Origin: Candidatus Woesearchaeota archaeon
GTDB taxonomy: Archaea; Nanobdellota; Nanobdellia; Woesearchaeales; UBA11576
Assembly (NCBI GenBank): GCA_030591125.1
Contig: JAUVBP010000092.1
Location: 1 to 5,231 of the forward strand
Length of the DNA: 5,231 nt
Reading direction: 5' to 3'
In this document: positions 1-4,693 of the stretch, piece after piece
How positions within the stretch are numbered: the first letter of the stretch is position 1
Layout: every line of letters starts with the position of its first letter
Notes under the pieces: model-generated
What the model was told of the DNA's origin: nothing
Database searches by the model: none
The model's input: the letters and a program-made list of their open reading frames with translations, nothing else
Position numbers and translations under genes: made by a program

Positions 1-456
1 TATGTCAGAATCATGCACGAGCAGACGGGTGTTCTGGGTAAGATGATATGAAGTGTTCCAGTCAGTGCAGTTCCCTGTGTCGACGCACAGCTCATTGAAC
101 CTTGTATCGTTCATATATTCAAGATAAAAATAGTAATCTTTTGTCGTGTGGATGTAGCCACGCCTCTCTTCATAAGACCACGAGTTGAAATTTGACAGCT
201 TGGTCAGATTGATCCGCGCACCACCATCAGTCAGCCCGACATTGGTGACGTTCGCCGCAGTCCATCCTGCAGGATATCCCTGCGTCACAAGAGTGCTCGA
301 TATGGTCTTCGACTCTGATACAAGCGAAGACATCAGCGCGTCATCAGTATACTGCGTGTGCTCCACGTAATAGAAATATGCTGTGATGACAACTACGAAT
401 ATCAACACACCTATCATGAAATCAGTGTACCATACCTGGGCTCTATTGGACTGCAT
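1..456 (-). CDS. Pilin-like secreted/membrane-anchored protein with class III-type N-terminus (partial, C-terminus cut by window edge)
   Basis: The frame is open for 152 codons from the ATG at 456-454 to the left edge without a stop. The protein begins with a short polar head containing Arg5-Ala6-Gln7, then one hydrophobic segment at about residues 13-31, then a hydrophilic exterior domain. This is the layout of archaeal class III signal peptides, which a prepilin peptidase (EppA/FlaK type) cuts before the Gln. The exterior part has five N-x-S/T sequons and a Cys pair five residues apart, as expected for an exported, possibly glycosylated protein. The start is supported by GTGA (467-464) seven bases upstream and by an in-frame stop at 480-478. 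The gene lies 7 bases after its upstream neighbour, as third gene of an operon. The usual Glu at +5 after cleavage is absent: Thr sits there and Asp at +6, so processing or partner choice may differ. The function is inferred from the N-terminus and neighbours; I do not recognise the exterior domain. Confidence 0.7.
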   Translation of the reverse strand, partial: MQSNRAQVWYTDFMIGVLIFVVVITAYFYYVEHTQYTDDALMSSLVSESKTISSTLVTQGYPAGWTAANVTNVGLTDGGARINLTKLSNFNSWSYEERRGYIHTTKDYYFYLEYMNDTRFNELCVDTGNCTDWNTSYHLTQNTRLLVHDSDI

Positions 457-463
457 CTTATCG

Positions 464-865
464 TCACGTATTAAGCTCTATATTCCCATCAATCTTCTTG
501 ATGACATTATTCCCCTTCTGCACATCGCCACTATATGTCGGGACAGAAACGCTGTACTCAGCACCCGCACTTGCGAACATAAGAGATGAACTATCACTTG
601 TTATGTTATACTCAAGACCATCGATCGTGAGAGGGACAAAAAAAGAACGCTGATACCCATCATCAAGCGCAGCTGCAAGGTTCAGCTCAGACTTCACAGT
701 CAAGGCCACGTCCTTCATCCTGAAATAATCAGTGTCGCTCTGGACCTCGCTGAAATTTTCGCTGACAAATGCTGTAAAGACAAGCATGGCTGCAAAGAGG
801 ATGCCTACCAGAAGCACGAACTCGAACGCCACCTGCCCTTTTGGATCAGTCAGAGATCTCAACAT
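464..865 (-). CDS. Small pilin-like protein with class III signal peptide
   Basis: This 133-residue protein begins with a charged head ending Pro8-Lys9-Gly10-Gln11, followed by Glu15 and a hydrophobic helix at about 14-34. Gly|Gln cleavage with Glu at +5 of the mature protein is the hallmark of archaeal class III signal peptides (DUF361-type minor pilins processed by EppA/FlaK-like peptidases). The mature remainder of about 120 residues is soluble, with two N-glycosylation sequons (Asn-Phe-Ser, Asn-Ile-Thr), and would form the pilin head. The start ATG (865-863) lies inside the 3' end of the upstream pilin gene (20-base overlap). A purine-rich GAGGGAG (874-868) lies very close upstream, with its GAGG part five bases from the ATG, so reinitiation or translational coupling is likely. 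The stop overlaps the ribosome binding site of the next gene. It may be a minor pilin or an adhesion-filament subunit; the exact filament type cannot be told from sequence alone. Confidence 0.82.
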   Translation of the reverse strand: MLRSLTDPKGQVAFEFVLLVGILFAAMLVFTAFVSENFSEVQSDTDYFRMKDVALTVKSELNLAAALDDGYQRSFFVPLTIDGLEYNITSDSSSLMFASAGAEYSVSVPTYSGDVQKGNNVIKKIDGNIELNT

Positions 866-1259
866 AGCTCCCTCTAGACCTCACGTTTATGTTATGATAA
901 CCCGAATGTGTGTTGAGGGTGCCCTGTATAGGGATAGAAGTGTAGATGACTATGTGATCAAAACCGTTCTTGGTGTTCATTATGAACGTCACCTCATTGT
1001 TCCCTATCGTGATATTGGCTATGTTCTTAGGGAAATAAGTCCGTATGCGGGTCCTTGATGGCTCACCAAGATAGTACATAGCCTCTGCAGAATCACTCAC
1101 TTTCAACGCAATCTTCTGGATCTGATTAGAGACAATCTCATCCTCAGTACGGTCAGCGTAAGAATAGAAGATGATGAGCATAGGTATGACCATGACAGTG
1201 ATGAATCCAACTATCACAAGATACTCCATAGAAACCTGAGCTTTCTTACCTCTAAACAC
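846..1259 (-). CDS. Small pilin-like protein with class III signal peptide, GTG start; first gene of the pilin operon
   Basis: This 137-residue protein has a basic head (Arg3, Lys5, Lys6), then Ala7-Gln8 and Glu12, and a hydrophobic helix at about 11-33. Cleavage between Ala7 and Gln8 would leave Gln at +1 and Glu at +5, the classical class III prepilin pattern. The start codon is GTG (1259-1257): an in-frame stop at 1271-1269 and an intervening ATA leave no upstream ATG. A strong GGGGTGA ribosome binding site (1275-1269) sits nine bases before it. The mature part has one Asn-Ile-Thr sequon and is rich in beta-forming residues, as in pilin head domains. It is the first of three like-organised genes on this strand, and its 3' end overlaps the second gene by 20 bases. 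An archaeal TATA-like box about 70 bases upstream could drive the set. The role as a pilus, archaellum-like or surface-filament subunit is inferred from the signal peptide. Confidence 0.82.
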   Translation of the reverse strand: MFRGKKAQVSMEYLVIVGFITVMVIPMLIIFYSYADRTEDEIVSNQIQKIALKVSDSAEAMYYLGEPSRTRIRTYFPKNIANITIGNNEVTFIMNTKNGFDHIVIYTSIPIQGTLNTHSGYHNINVRSRGSYVEISD

Positions 1260-1323
1260 TATAACTATTCACCCCTTTTAAACGTCGTACTGACTAATAA
1301 TAAGCCCAATATCGGGGACTTGA

Positions 1324-1333
1324 GTATTTAAAG
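1324..1333 (-). promoter_or_regulatory. Archaeal TATA-like box for the pilin-like operon
   Basis: On the minus strand the sequence reads CTTTAAATAC, a good match to the archaeal TTTAAATA box. A start site about 26 bases downstream would fall near 1303, giving a leader of roughly 40-45 bases that contains the GGGGTGA ribosome binding site of the GTG-started pilin gene. No other box of this quality lies between it and the gene. Confidence 0.5.
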
Positions 1334-1343
1334 TTAACGTATT

Positions 1344-1360
1344 GGAAAGCCTTAAAAACC
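1344..1360 (+). promoter_or_regulatory. Possible divergent TATA-like box with purine-rich BRE
   Basis: The plus strand has GGAAAGC (1344-1350) directly followed by CTTAAAAACC (1351-1360), an arrangement like a BRE plus TATA element. Transcription would start near 1378-1382 and run into the structured segment at 1421-1500. It lies about 25 bases from the minus-strand box of the pilin operon, making a compact back-to-back promoter region. The box is imperfect and has no confirmed product. Confidence 0.33.
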
Positions 1361-1377
1361 GTGTAAAGGATGAGTTT

Positions 1378-1519
1378 ATGCCAAAAAGGCCTTTTCTAGC
1401 AAAACCTGCAATATCAAAGCCTGCTTCGGCGTTGGACACGCCTCAGGACGCCGCCGCATGCCTGATTCTGACATGCGTTGAGGTTCGCCGAAGGCGTACC
1501 CTGTTTATTGATTGTTTTT
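1378..1519 (+). ncRNA. Candidate structured RNA in the pilin/rnhB intergenic region
   Basis: This stretch has no convincing protein but several complementary arms. Three nested pairs make one long irregular stem: 1424-1431 (CTTCGGCG) with 1486-1493 (CGCCGAAG), 1441-1445 (CCTCA) with 1479-1483 (TGAGG), and 1455-1460 (CGCATG) with 1472-1477 (CATGCG), closing an 11-base loop. Alternative local hairpins also exist: GGCGT 1428-1432 with ACGCC 1438-1442, and CGCC 1486-1489 with GGCG 1493-1496, extended by GGT/ACC. The segment is visibly richer in G+C than its AT-rich flanks. It is preceded by a TATA-like box at a suitable distance and followed by a T-rich tract (1501-1530), the form archaeal terminators take. 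I could not match it to tRNA, C/D or H/ACA guide RNA, SRP RNA or RNase P RNA. The boundaries are inferred from the promoter-like box and the T tract. The strand is also inferred, since the arms pair on either strand. Confidence 0.3.
1503..1519 (+). terminator. T-rich tract, possible archaeal terminator of the candidate RNA
   Basis: The plus strand carries GTTTATTGATTGTTTTT just after the last GC-rich hairpin arm (ends 1500). Archaeal termination commonly needs only a T-rich non-template tract, so this could define the 3' end of a transcript starting near 1380. The longest T run is five, so the signal is modest. Confidence 0.27.
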
Positions 1520-1582
1520 GTAGACTGTTTGCATGCTACCTTGGCGTCACCGGCTTTGATATTCCAGTAATTGTAACATTTG

Positions 1583-1596
1583 CTAAAATTAATAAA
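1583..1596 (+). promoter_or_regulatory. Possible weak promoter box for rnhB
   Basis: The AT-rich stretch CTAAAATTAATAAA is centred about 26-30 bases before the rnhB ATG at 1619. A start site would then fall at or just before the ATG, giving a leaderless or near-leaderless message. That agrees with the weak ribosome binding site (only AGGT at 1606-1609). The box is a poor match to TTTAAATA. Confidence 0.28.
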
Positions 1597-1618
1597 GGAA
1601 TTAGTAGGTCAGAGCGAT

Positions 1619-2272
1619 ATGACACTCATATGCGGGATTGACGAAGCAGGAAGAGGTCCTGTGATAGGGCCCTTGGTCACCTGCGGCGTAGTCGTTGATG
1701 AAGAAGGAGAGAAAGAGCTGACTGCATTAGGGGTCACTGATTCTAAACTGATACTGCCGAAAAAGCGGGAAAAGCTGATGGAGCAGATAATAAAGATCGC
1801 CAAGGCATATGAAGTCGTGATACTTTCGCCAAAAGACATCGATGCAGCACTCGCGGATCCAGGCACGAACCTCAACTGGCTGGAAGCAGACACCACTGCA
1901 CAGATCATCAACAAGCTGAAGCCGGAAAGAGCGATAGTGGATTGTCCGAGCAATAACATCGAGGCGTATACTACGTACCTGCGTAAGAAGCTGAATGTGG
2001 ATTGTGAACTTGTGGTGGAGCATAAGGCAGACCTGAACCACATATCTGCAGCAGCAGGATCGATAATCGCGAAAGTCACCCGGGACAGGGAGATACAGAA
2101 GATAAAGGAAGAGATCGGGCAGGAAATAGGAAGCGGATATCCTGCAGACCCGATCACAAAAGCATTCTTAAAAGATAACTACAACAAATATCCTGACATA
2201 TTCCGCAAGAGCTGGCAGACATACAAGAACGTCGTGGCAAAGAAACAGCAGAAAGGGTTAGGGGATTTCTGA
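1619..2272 (+). CDS. rnhB: Ribonuclease HII
   Basis: RNase HII cuts the RNA strand of RNA-DNA hybrids, including single ribonucleotides left in DNA, and helps remove primers. The 217-residue protein carries the family hallmarks: the N-terminal Gly-Ile-Asp8-Glu9-Ala-Gly-Arg-Gly motif, Thr-Asp41-Ser-Lys, Val-Asp108-Cys-Pro-Ser, and Asp138 in the Lys-Ala-Asp-Leu-Asn segment before the Ala-Ala-Ala-Gly-Ser-Ile-Ile-Ala-Lys helix. Asp8, Glu9, Asp108 and Asp138 form the expected four-acid metal site. Tyr174 in Gly-Ser-Gly-Tyr-Pro is the residue that senses the ribonucleotide 2'-OH in this family. Length matches archaeal RNase HII (about 210-230). I chose ATG 1619 because the conserved motif begins five residues later, as in archaeal homologues. 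A longer frame from TTG 1580 would add 13 unneeded residues. It ends 21 bases before the convergent transporter gene. The Lys/Gln-rich C-terminus (about 205-213) is short and lacks a recognisable PIP box. Confidence 0.95.
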   Translation: MTLICGIDEAGRGPVIGPLVTCGVVVDEEGEKELTALGVTDSKLILPKKREKLMEQIIKIAKAYEVVILSPKDIDAALADPGTNLNWLEADTTAQIINKLKPERAIVDCPSNNIEAYTTYLRKKLNVDCELVVEHKADLNHISAAAGSIIAKVTRDREIQKIKEEIGQEIGSGYPADPITKAFLKDNYNKYPDIFRKSWQTYKNVVAKKQQKGLGDF

Positions 2273-2293
2273 GAAAATAAATAATAAAAAATA
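2273..2293 (-). terminator. T-rich minus-strand terminator between convergent genes
   Basis: Read on the minus strand, the 21 bases after the transporter stop codon are nearly all T and A, with runs of six, four and three T. This is the usual archaeal intrinsic terminator form and would end the methyltransferase-transporter transcript just before it enters the convergent rnhB 3' end. No stem-loop is needed or clearly present. Confidence 0.42.
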
Positions 2294-3004
2294 TCAGTCA
2301 TCTAGACTGAGCTTCCTTCTCGCAGGCTTCACCCTATCCATCAGCCAGATGATCCCATACATGAAAGGTGTGTCGACTATGGCTATTATCACCTTCACCA
2401 CCCAAGCACCGATTATCACAGGCACTACAGGGAACACGCCGTAGAATGCCAGGAAGGAAAATATCACTGAGTCTATCAGCTGGCTCACTATCGTAGATGC
2501 GTTGTTGCGCAGCCAGAGATGCTTCCCTTTCGTAACCTTTTTCCAGAAATGGAATGCCCATACGTCGTGATGCTGGCTGATCAGGTAAGTGAACAACGAG
2601 GCTACGACTATCCTTGGAGTCATTCCGAGAACTTTTGCGAACATCACTCCGAACTCTTTCGCGAACGGAGCAGCAGGCCACGATATTGTTATGAATATCG
2701 ACAGCACCAGCAGCAGGCTCGTGTAGAACCCTGCCCATACCGCAGTCTTTGCGTGATGCTTTCCCCACTTCTCTGACAGGATGTCAGTTATCAGGAATGT
2801 CATTGAGAATACGATGACCCCTGCAGGTACTGTGAACCTGCCGAACATCACCATCTTGCTCGCGATGACATTGGCAATCACCATCAGAGAGGCCATTATC
2901 GCTATCGGATAGACCACACTGTAGCGTTTACCTAACACTGCAGCAAAGGAAGACACTGCAAGAGTTATCACAATCCATAAAAGTACAACAATAATATTTA
3001 TCAT
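2294..3004 (-). CDS. yhhQ: YhhQ/VUT-family queuosine or archaeosine precursor transporter
   Basis: This 236-residue integral membrane protein has about six to seven hydrophobic helices (roughly 3-23, 30-50, 58-76, 87-109, 119-142, 172-190, 191-218) and a basic C-terminal tail (Arg-Arg-Lys near the end). It carries the conserved points of the YhhQ/Vut_1 (DUF165) family: Asn45 and Lys50 after helix 2, Asp74 and Glu78 before a Lys/His-rich loop, Ser143-Gln144 with Asp147, and the signature Trp164-x-Arg-Asn-Asn followed by Ser174-Gln175 and Asp178. Bacterial members import the 7-deazaguanines preQ0 and preQ1 for queuosine. In an archaeon the likely cargo is preQ0 or a related precursor for archaeosine in tRNA. 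Its ATG overlaps the stop of the upstream methyltransferase (ATGA), and GGGTGA before it lies inside the methyltransferase end, so the two are translationally coupled. The family call is firm; the substrate is inferred. Confidence 0.86.
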   Translation of the reverse strand: MINIIVVLLWIVITLAVSSFAAVLGKRYSVVYPIAIMASLMVIANVIASKMVMFGRFTVPAGVIVFSMTFLITDILSEKWGKHHAKTAVWAGFYTSLLLVLSIFITISWPAAPFAKEFGVMFAKVLGMTPRIVVASLFTYLISQHHDVWAFHFWKKVTKGKHLWLRNNASTIVSQLIDSVIFSFLAFYGVFPVVPVIIGAWVVKVIIAIVDTPFMYGIIWLMDRVKPARRKLSLDD

Positions 3005-3678
3005 CCTATCACCCTAAATTCATATATTCTCCATTCGTGTCCCAGATCAAAAGTGGTCTGGGCTATAGTGTAATCAAAACCATAATCACCTGCCAGGCAT
3101 TCCAGCCTGCCGAAACCAGATCCTTCGCTAAGGTCTGCATGGCACATCATGACCATACCCGCACCAGATAAGTAACCCCGCGCATCAGCGAAGAACCGTT
3201 CATGATACTTGAATCCAGGATCAAAAAGACTATGGAACCTGACATCCTCTTCAGGATAATCTACAATCGGGAGGTTAGCAAGGATCAGATCATATGTAAC
3301 ACCTTCAGGGACTCTTGAGAACAAGTCGCTCTGGCATACATTGATCAAATGATCAACACCATTCAGCTCAACATTGTGCCTTGCACACTCTACTGCCACA
3401 GTCTCCAGATCCACCGCATCAACCATTGAAGCACCTGCTTTTGCAGCAGCTATCGCCAATATCCCTGTCCCAGTCCCGACATCAAGGACTCGCAAGCCGT
3501 CCAGATCAGTTATTTCACTATAGAAGCTGCTTCTAGAGAATTGAGAGTCAGGAGGAAAGACATATGGAAACACATCAATCTTGATGCTTCCGACATCCAC
3601 CCTATACGTCCCTTCTTCTGCGTTCTTCTTGATATCTGCCATCGTCTTTCTTGGAAGTTCTGGTATTGTTACCATCAT
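3001..3678 (-). CDS. Class I SAM-dependent methyltransferase (PrmA/HemK-like fold), substrate unknown
   Basis: This 225-residue protein has a Rossmann-type methyltransferase core. Motif I is Val64-Leu-Asp-Val-Gly-Thr-Gly-Thr-Gly72 (SAM binding), motif II ends in acidic Asp90 (ribose hydroxyls), Asp118 follows in Ser-Asp-Leu-Phe, and motif IV reads Ala-Asn135-Leu-Pro-Ile138 after a Tyr-Asp-Leu-Ile-Leu strand. Classical amino-methylating enzymes have Asn/Asp-Pro-Pro-Tyr/Phe here, so Leu replaces the first Pro and Ile the aromatic residue. This makes it unsafe to name PrmC, RsmC or PrmA. The N-terminal 55 residues precede the core and contain the Pro-Pro-Asp-Ser-x-Phe-Ser segment seen before motif I in several nucleic acid and protein methylases. 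Translation may start at ATG 3678 or the adjacent ATG 3675; no ribosome binding site is visible and an AT-rich box lies about 26 bases upstream, so it is probably leaderless. It is coupled through ATGA to the transporter. A tRNA- or protein-modifying role is possible but unproven. Confidence 0.82.
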   Translation of the reverse strand: MMVTIPELPRKTMADIKKNAEEGTYRVDVGSIKIDVFPYVFPPDSQFSRSSFYSEITDLDGLRVLDVGTGTGILAIAAAKAGASMVDAVDLETVAVECARHNVELNGVDHLINVCQSDLFSRVPEGVTYDLILANLPIVDYPEEDVRFHSLFDPGFKYHERFFADARGYLSGAGMVMMCHADLSEGSGFGRLECLAGDYGFDYTIAQTTFDLGHEWRIYEFRVIG

Positions 3679-3698
3679 GTAGTTGTGAAAAACAGTTA

Positions 3699-3719
3699 AG
3701 AAATATCTTTATTATTTCT
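3699..3719. repeat. Perfect 7-bp inverted repeat in the divergent promoter region (operator candidate)
   Basis: AGAAATA at 3699-3705 and its exact complement TATTTCT at 3713-3719 are separated by seven bases. The 21-base palindrome sits in the 89-base gap between the methyltransferase and the TrmB-family regulator and overlaps the AT-rich box assigned to the methyltransferase. Two-fold sites of this size suit a dimeric winged-helix regulator. The sequence differs from the TACT-N3-AGTA type described for some TrmB-family sites, so which protein binds it is unknown. Confidence 0.42.
3700..3717 (-). promoter_or_regulatory. AT-rich promoter box for the methyltransferase-transporter operon
   Basis: On the minus strand the stretch reads AAATAATAAAGATATTTC. 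Counting about 26 bases from its centre puts the transcription start at, or a few bases before, the methyltransferase ATG, matching the absence of a ribosome binding site. The exact box within the stretch (AAATAATA or GATATTT) cannot be chosen by eye. Confidence 0.35.
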
Positions 3720-3737
3720 CCCAAACAGGAGAATAGC

Positions 3738-3745
3738 TTTAAATA
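3738..3745 (+). promoter_or_regulatory. Archaeal TATA box (TTTAAATA) for the TrmB-family regulator
   Basis: This is an exact TTTAAATA preceded by AGC. Its centre is 26-27 bases before ATG 3768 and about 21 before ATG 3762. That predicts a leaderless message and argues against the in-frame TTG at 3747, which would overlap the promoter. No GGTGA-like site precedes any of these starts. Confidence 0.66.
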
Positions 3746-3767
3746 GTTGGATGTCCTGACAATGCTG

Positions 3768-4505
3768 ATGGAAGCAGAATTAGAGGCACTGGGCCTGTCA
3801 AGGAACGAATCCAAGATATACATCTATCTTCTGAAGAAAGGTGCAACAACTACCGGTTCCATAATAAAAGAGACAAGGATAGCAAATTCAAGGGTGTATG
3901 AATCATTGAATATGCTTGTGACAAGGGGGATCGTCACATATACAGTCCAGAAGGAAGGAAAGCACTTCCAGGCAGCAGACCCAAAAAAGTTCCTTGCGCT
4001 TGAGGAAGAGCGGAAGAAGAGGATCGAGAAGCTCGTCCCGAACCTGGCAAAACTGAAAAATACCGCAGAAGAAGACATCAGCTCTGCAGTCTTTGAGGGA
4101 TTTGAAGGGTTCAGGACAGCATTGAGGAAGATAGTCGACGACTGCCCTGAAAAAGACCCCATCTACATCATCGGATTCTCACCACAGAGCTATGCATCAC
4201 AGTCACTGAGGACCGTGCTGAAGAATGTAAACCTGACAAGCCAACAGAAGAAGCACAAGCTGAACGTACTTCTTGATATCGGCGCAAAGAAAACATACGG
4301 AAAAGATCGCGAGAATGAACCCAACACAGAAGTCAGGTACATGCCTGAAGGGTTCATAAGCCCTGCTGCAATCGACATAATAGATGGGTATGTCTACATA
4401 TTCATCTGGGAGAAGAAACCCTTTGTCTTCATGATAAAGAGCGAGAAGATAGCGGAAAGCTTCAAGCAATATTTCAAGTTCCTCTGGAGCATGGCAAAAA
4501 AATGA
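3768..4505 (+). CDS. TrmB-family winged-helix transcriptional regulator
   Basis: The 245-residue protein opens with the typical TrmB N-terminus: an acidic Glu-Ala-Glu-Leu-Glu-Ala-Leu-Gly-Leu helix, then Asn-Glu-Ser-Lys-Ile-Tyr and a winged helix-turn-helix at about residues 9-65. The recognition helix is near Asn40-Arg53, and the wing contains Thr57-Tyr-Thr with Lys62-Glu-Gly-Lys65. A charged, probably coiled-coil segment at 73-98 (Glu/Lys/Arg-rich) suits dimerisation. The C-terminal domain (104-245) begins with the Phe-Glu-Gly-Phe-Glu-Gly-Phe-Arg motif common in short archaeal TrmB-like proteins and is probably the effector or oligomer part. It is too short to hold the full sugar-binding domain of the maltose regulator TrmB. 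The start was chosen by promoter spacing; ATG 3762 (adds Met-Leu) and TTG 3747 are alternatives. It diverges from the methyltransferase-transporter pair across a palindrome, so autoregulation and control of that operon are plausible. Its ligand is unknown. Confidence 0.88.
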   Translation: MEAELEALGLSRNESKIYIYLLKKGATTTGSIIKETRIANSRVYESLNMLVTRGIVTYTVQKEGKHFQAADPKKFLALEEERKKRIEKLVPNLAKLKNTAEEDISSAVFEGFEGFRTALRKIVDDCPEKDPIYIIGFSPQSYASQSLRTVLKNVNLTSQQKKHKLNVLLDIGAKKTYGKDRENEPNTEVRYMPEGFISPAAIDIIDGYVYIFIWEKKPFVFMIKSEKIAESFKQYFKFLWSMAKK

Positions 4506-4537
4506 TACGACCAAACACGAAAAAACAGCGGGTAAGG

Positions 4538-4564
4538 TGCTTAAAACGTTTGATTTGCTTAAAA
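4538..4564 (+). repeat. 9-bp direct repeat TGCTTAAAA upstream of smc
   Basis: TGCTTAAAA occurs at 4538-4546 and again at 4556-4564, with starts 18 bases apart. Both copies lie upstream of the strong TATA box of smc. They may be weak promoter boxes in their own right or a tandem regulator site, but short AT-rich repeats also arise by chance. Confidence 0.25.
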
Positions 4565-4579
4565 ACAGAAATCCAAAGC

Positions 4580-4589
4580 TTTAAATATA
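4580..4589 (+). promoter_or_regulatory. Strong archaeal TATA box for smc
   Basis: TTTAAATATA follows AAAGC, giving a BRE-plus-TATA arrangement. Transcription would start near 4610-4611, about 92 bases before the smc ATG, so this message would have a real leader that includes the AAGGTG ribosome binding site at 4688-4693. A run of six T at 4599-4604 lies between the box and the start site and might also help end the transcript of the upstream regulator gene. Confidence 0.65.
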
Positions 4590-4687
4590 AAATTCAAATT
4601 TTTTGGGTTCATAGACGTCAAAAATTGAGTGCTGAAGAACAAAAACAGAGGCAGGATAGGTTTCTCAGTGCAACCCAATCACAAAAT

Positions 4688-4693
4688 AAGGTG
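4688..4693 (+). promoter_or_regulatory. Ribosome binding site of smc
   Basis: AAGGTG matches the archaeal anti-Shine-Dalgarno complement (GGTGA core) and ends nine bases before the ATG at 4703. It fixes this ATG as the smc start in preference to the in-frame ATG codons at residues 7 and 9. Confidence 0.6.

Noticed and set aside
1384..1395. Perfect 12-base palindrome AAAAGGCCTTTT
   Set aside because: It is short, AT-flanked and likely by chance in such sequence. It could form a small hairpin in the candidate RNA, but there is no independent support.
1367..1471. GATGA and CTGA motifs suggesting a C/D box guide RNA
   Set aside because: Spacing is about 100 bases, well above the roughly 60 of archaeal C/D RNAs, and no terminal stem or internal D'/C' pair is convincing.
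1479..1500. T-arm-like GGTTCG that might mark a tRNA
   Set aside because: The flanking bases do not form a 5-bp stem around a 7-base loop, and no D-arm, anticodon arm or acceptor stem can be built around it.
1580..1618. Extended rnhB start at TTG 1580
   Set aside because: It would add 13 residues before the conserved motif that archaeal homologues place near residue 5-8, and the TTG has no ribosome binding site. ATG 1619 fits both the family and the AT-rich box.
1342..1641. Open frame on the plus strand across the intergenic region (possible 87-residue protein from ATG 1378)
   Set aside because: It is Cys- and Arg-rich with no recognisable domain, overlaps the rnhB start by 23 bases, and passes straight through the complementary arms. 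A leaderless start at 1378 would fit the nearby box, so it is not excluded, but a structured non-coding segment explains the sequence better.
1609..2157. Long minus-strand frame opposite rnhB (182 codons)
   Set aside because: It lies wholly antisense to a certain gene, is Ser/Ile-rich as expected for a shadow frame, and has no ribosome binding site or family match.
2334..2768. Alternative minus-strand frame within the transporter gene (144 codons)
   Set aside because: It is out of frame with the well-supported membrane protein and gives a composition without hydrophobic segments or motifs.
3721..3758. CCAA...TTGG and CAGGA...TCCTG pairs around the regulator's TATA box
   Set aside because: The two pairs cross instead of nesting, the arms are only four and five bases, and they are less convincing than the AGAAATA/TATTTCT palindrome next to them.
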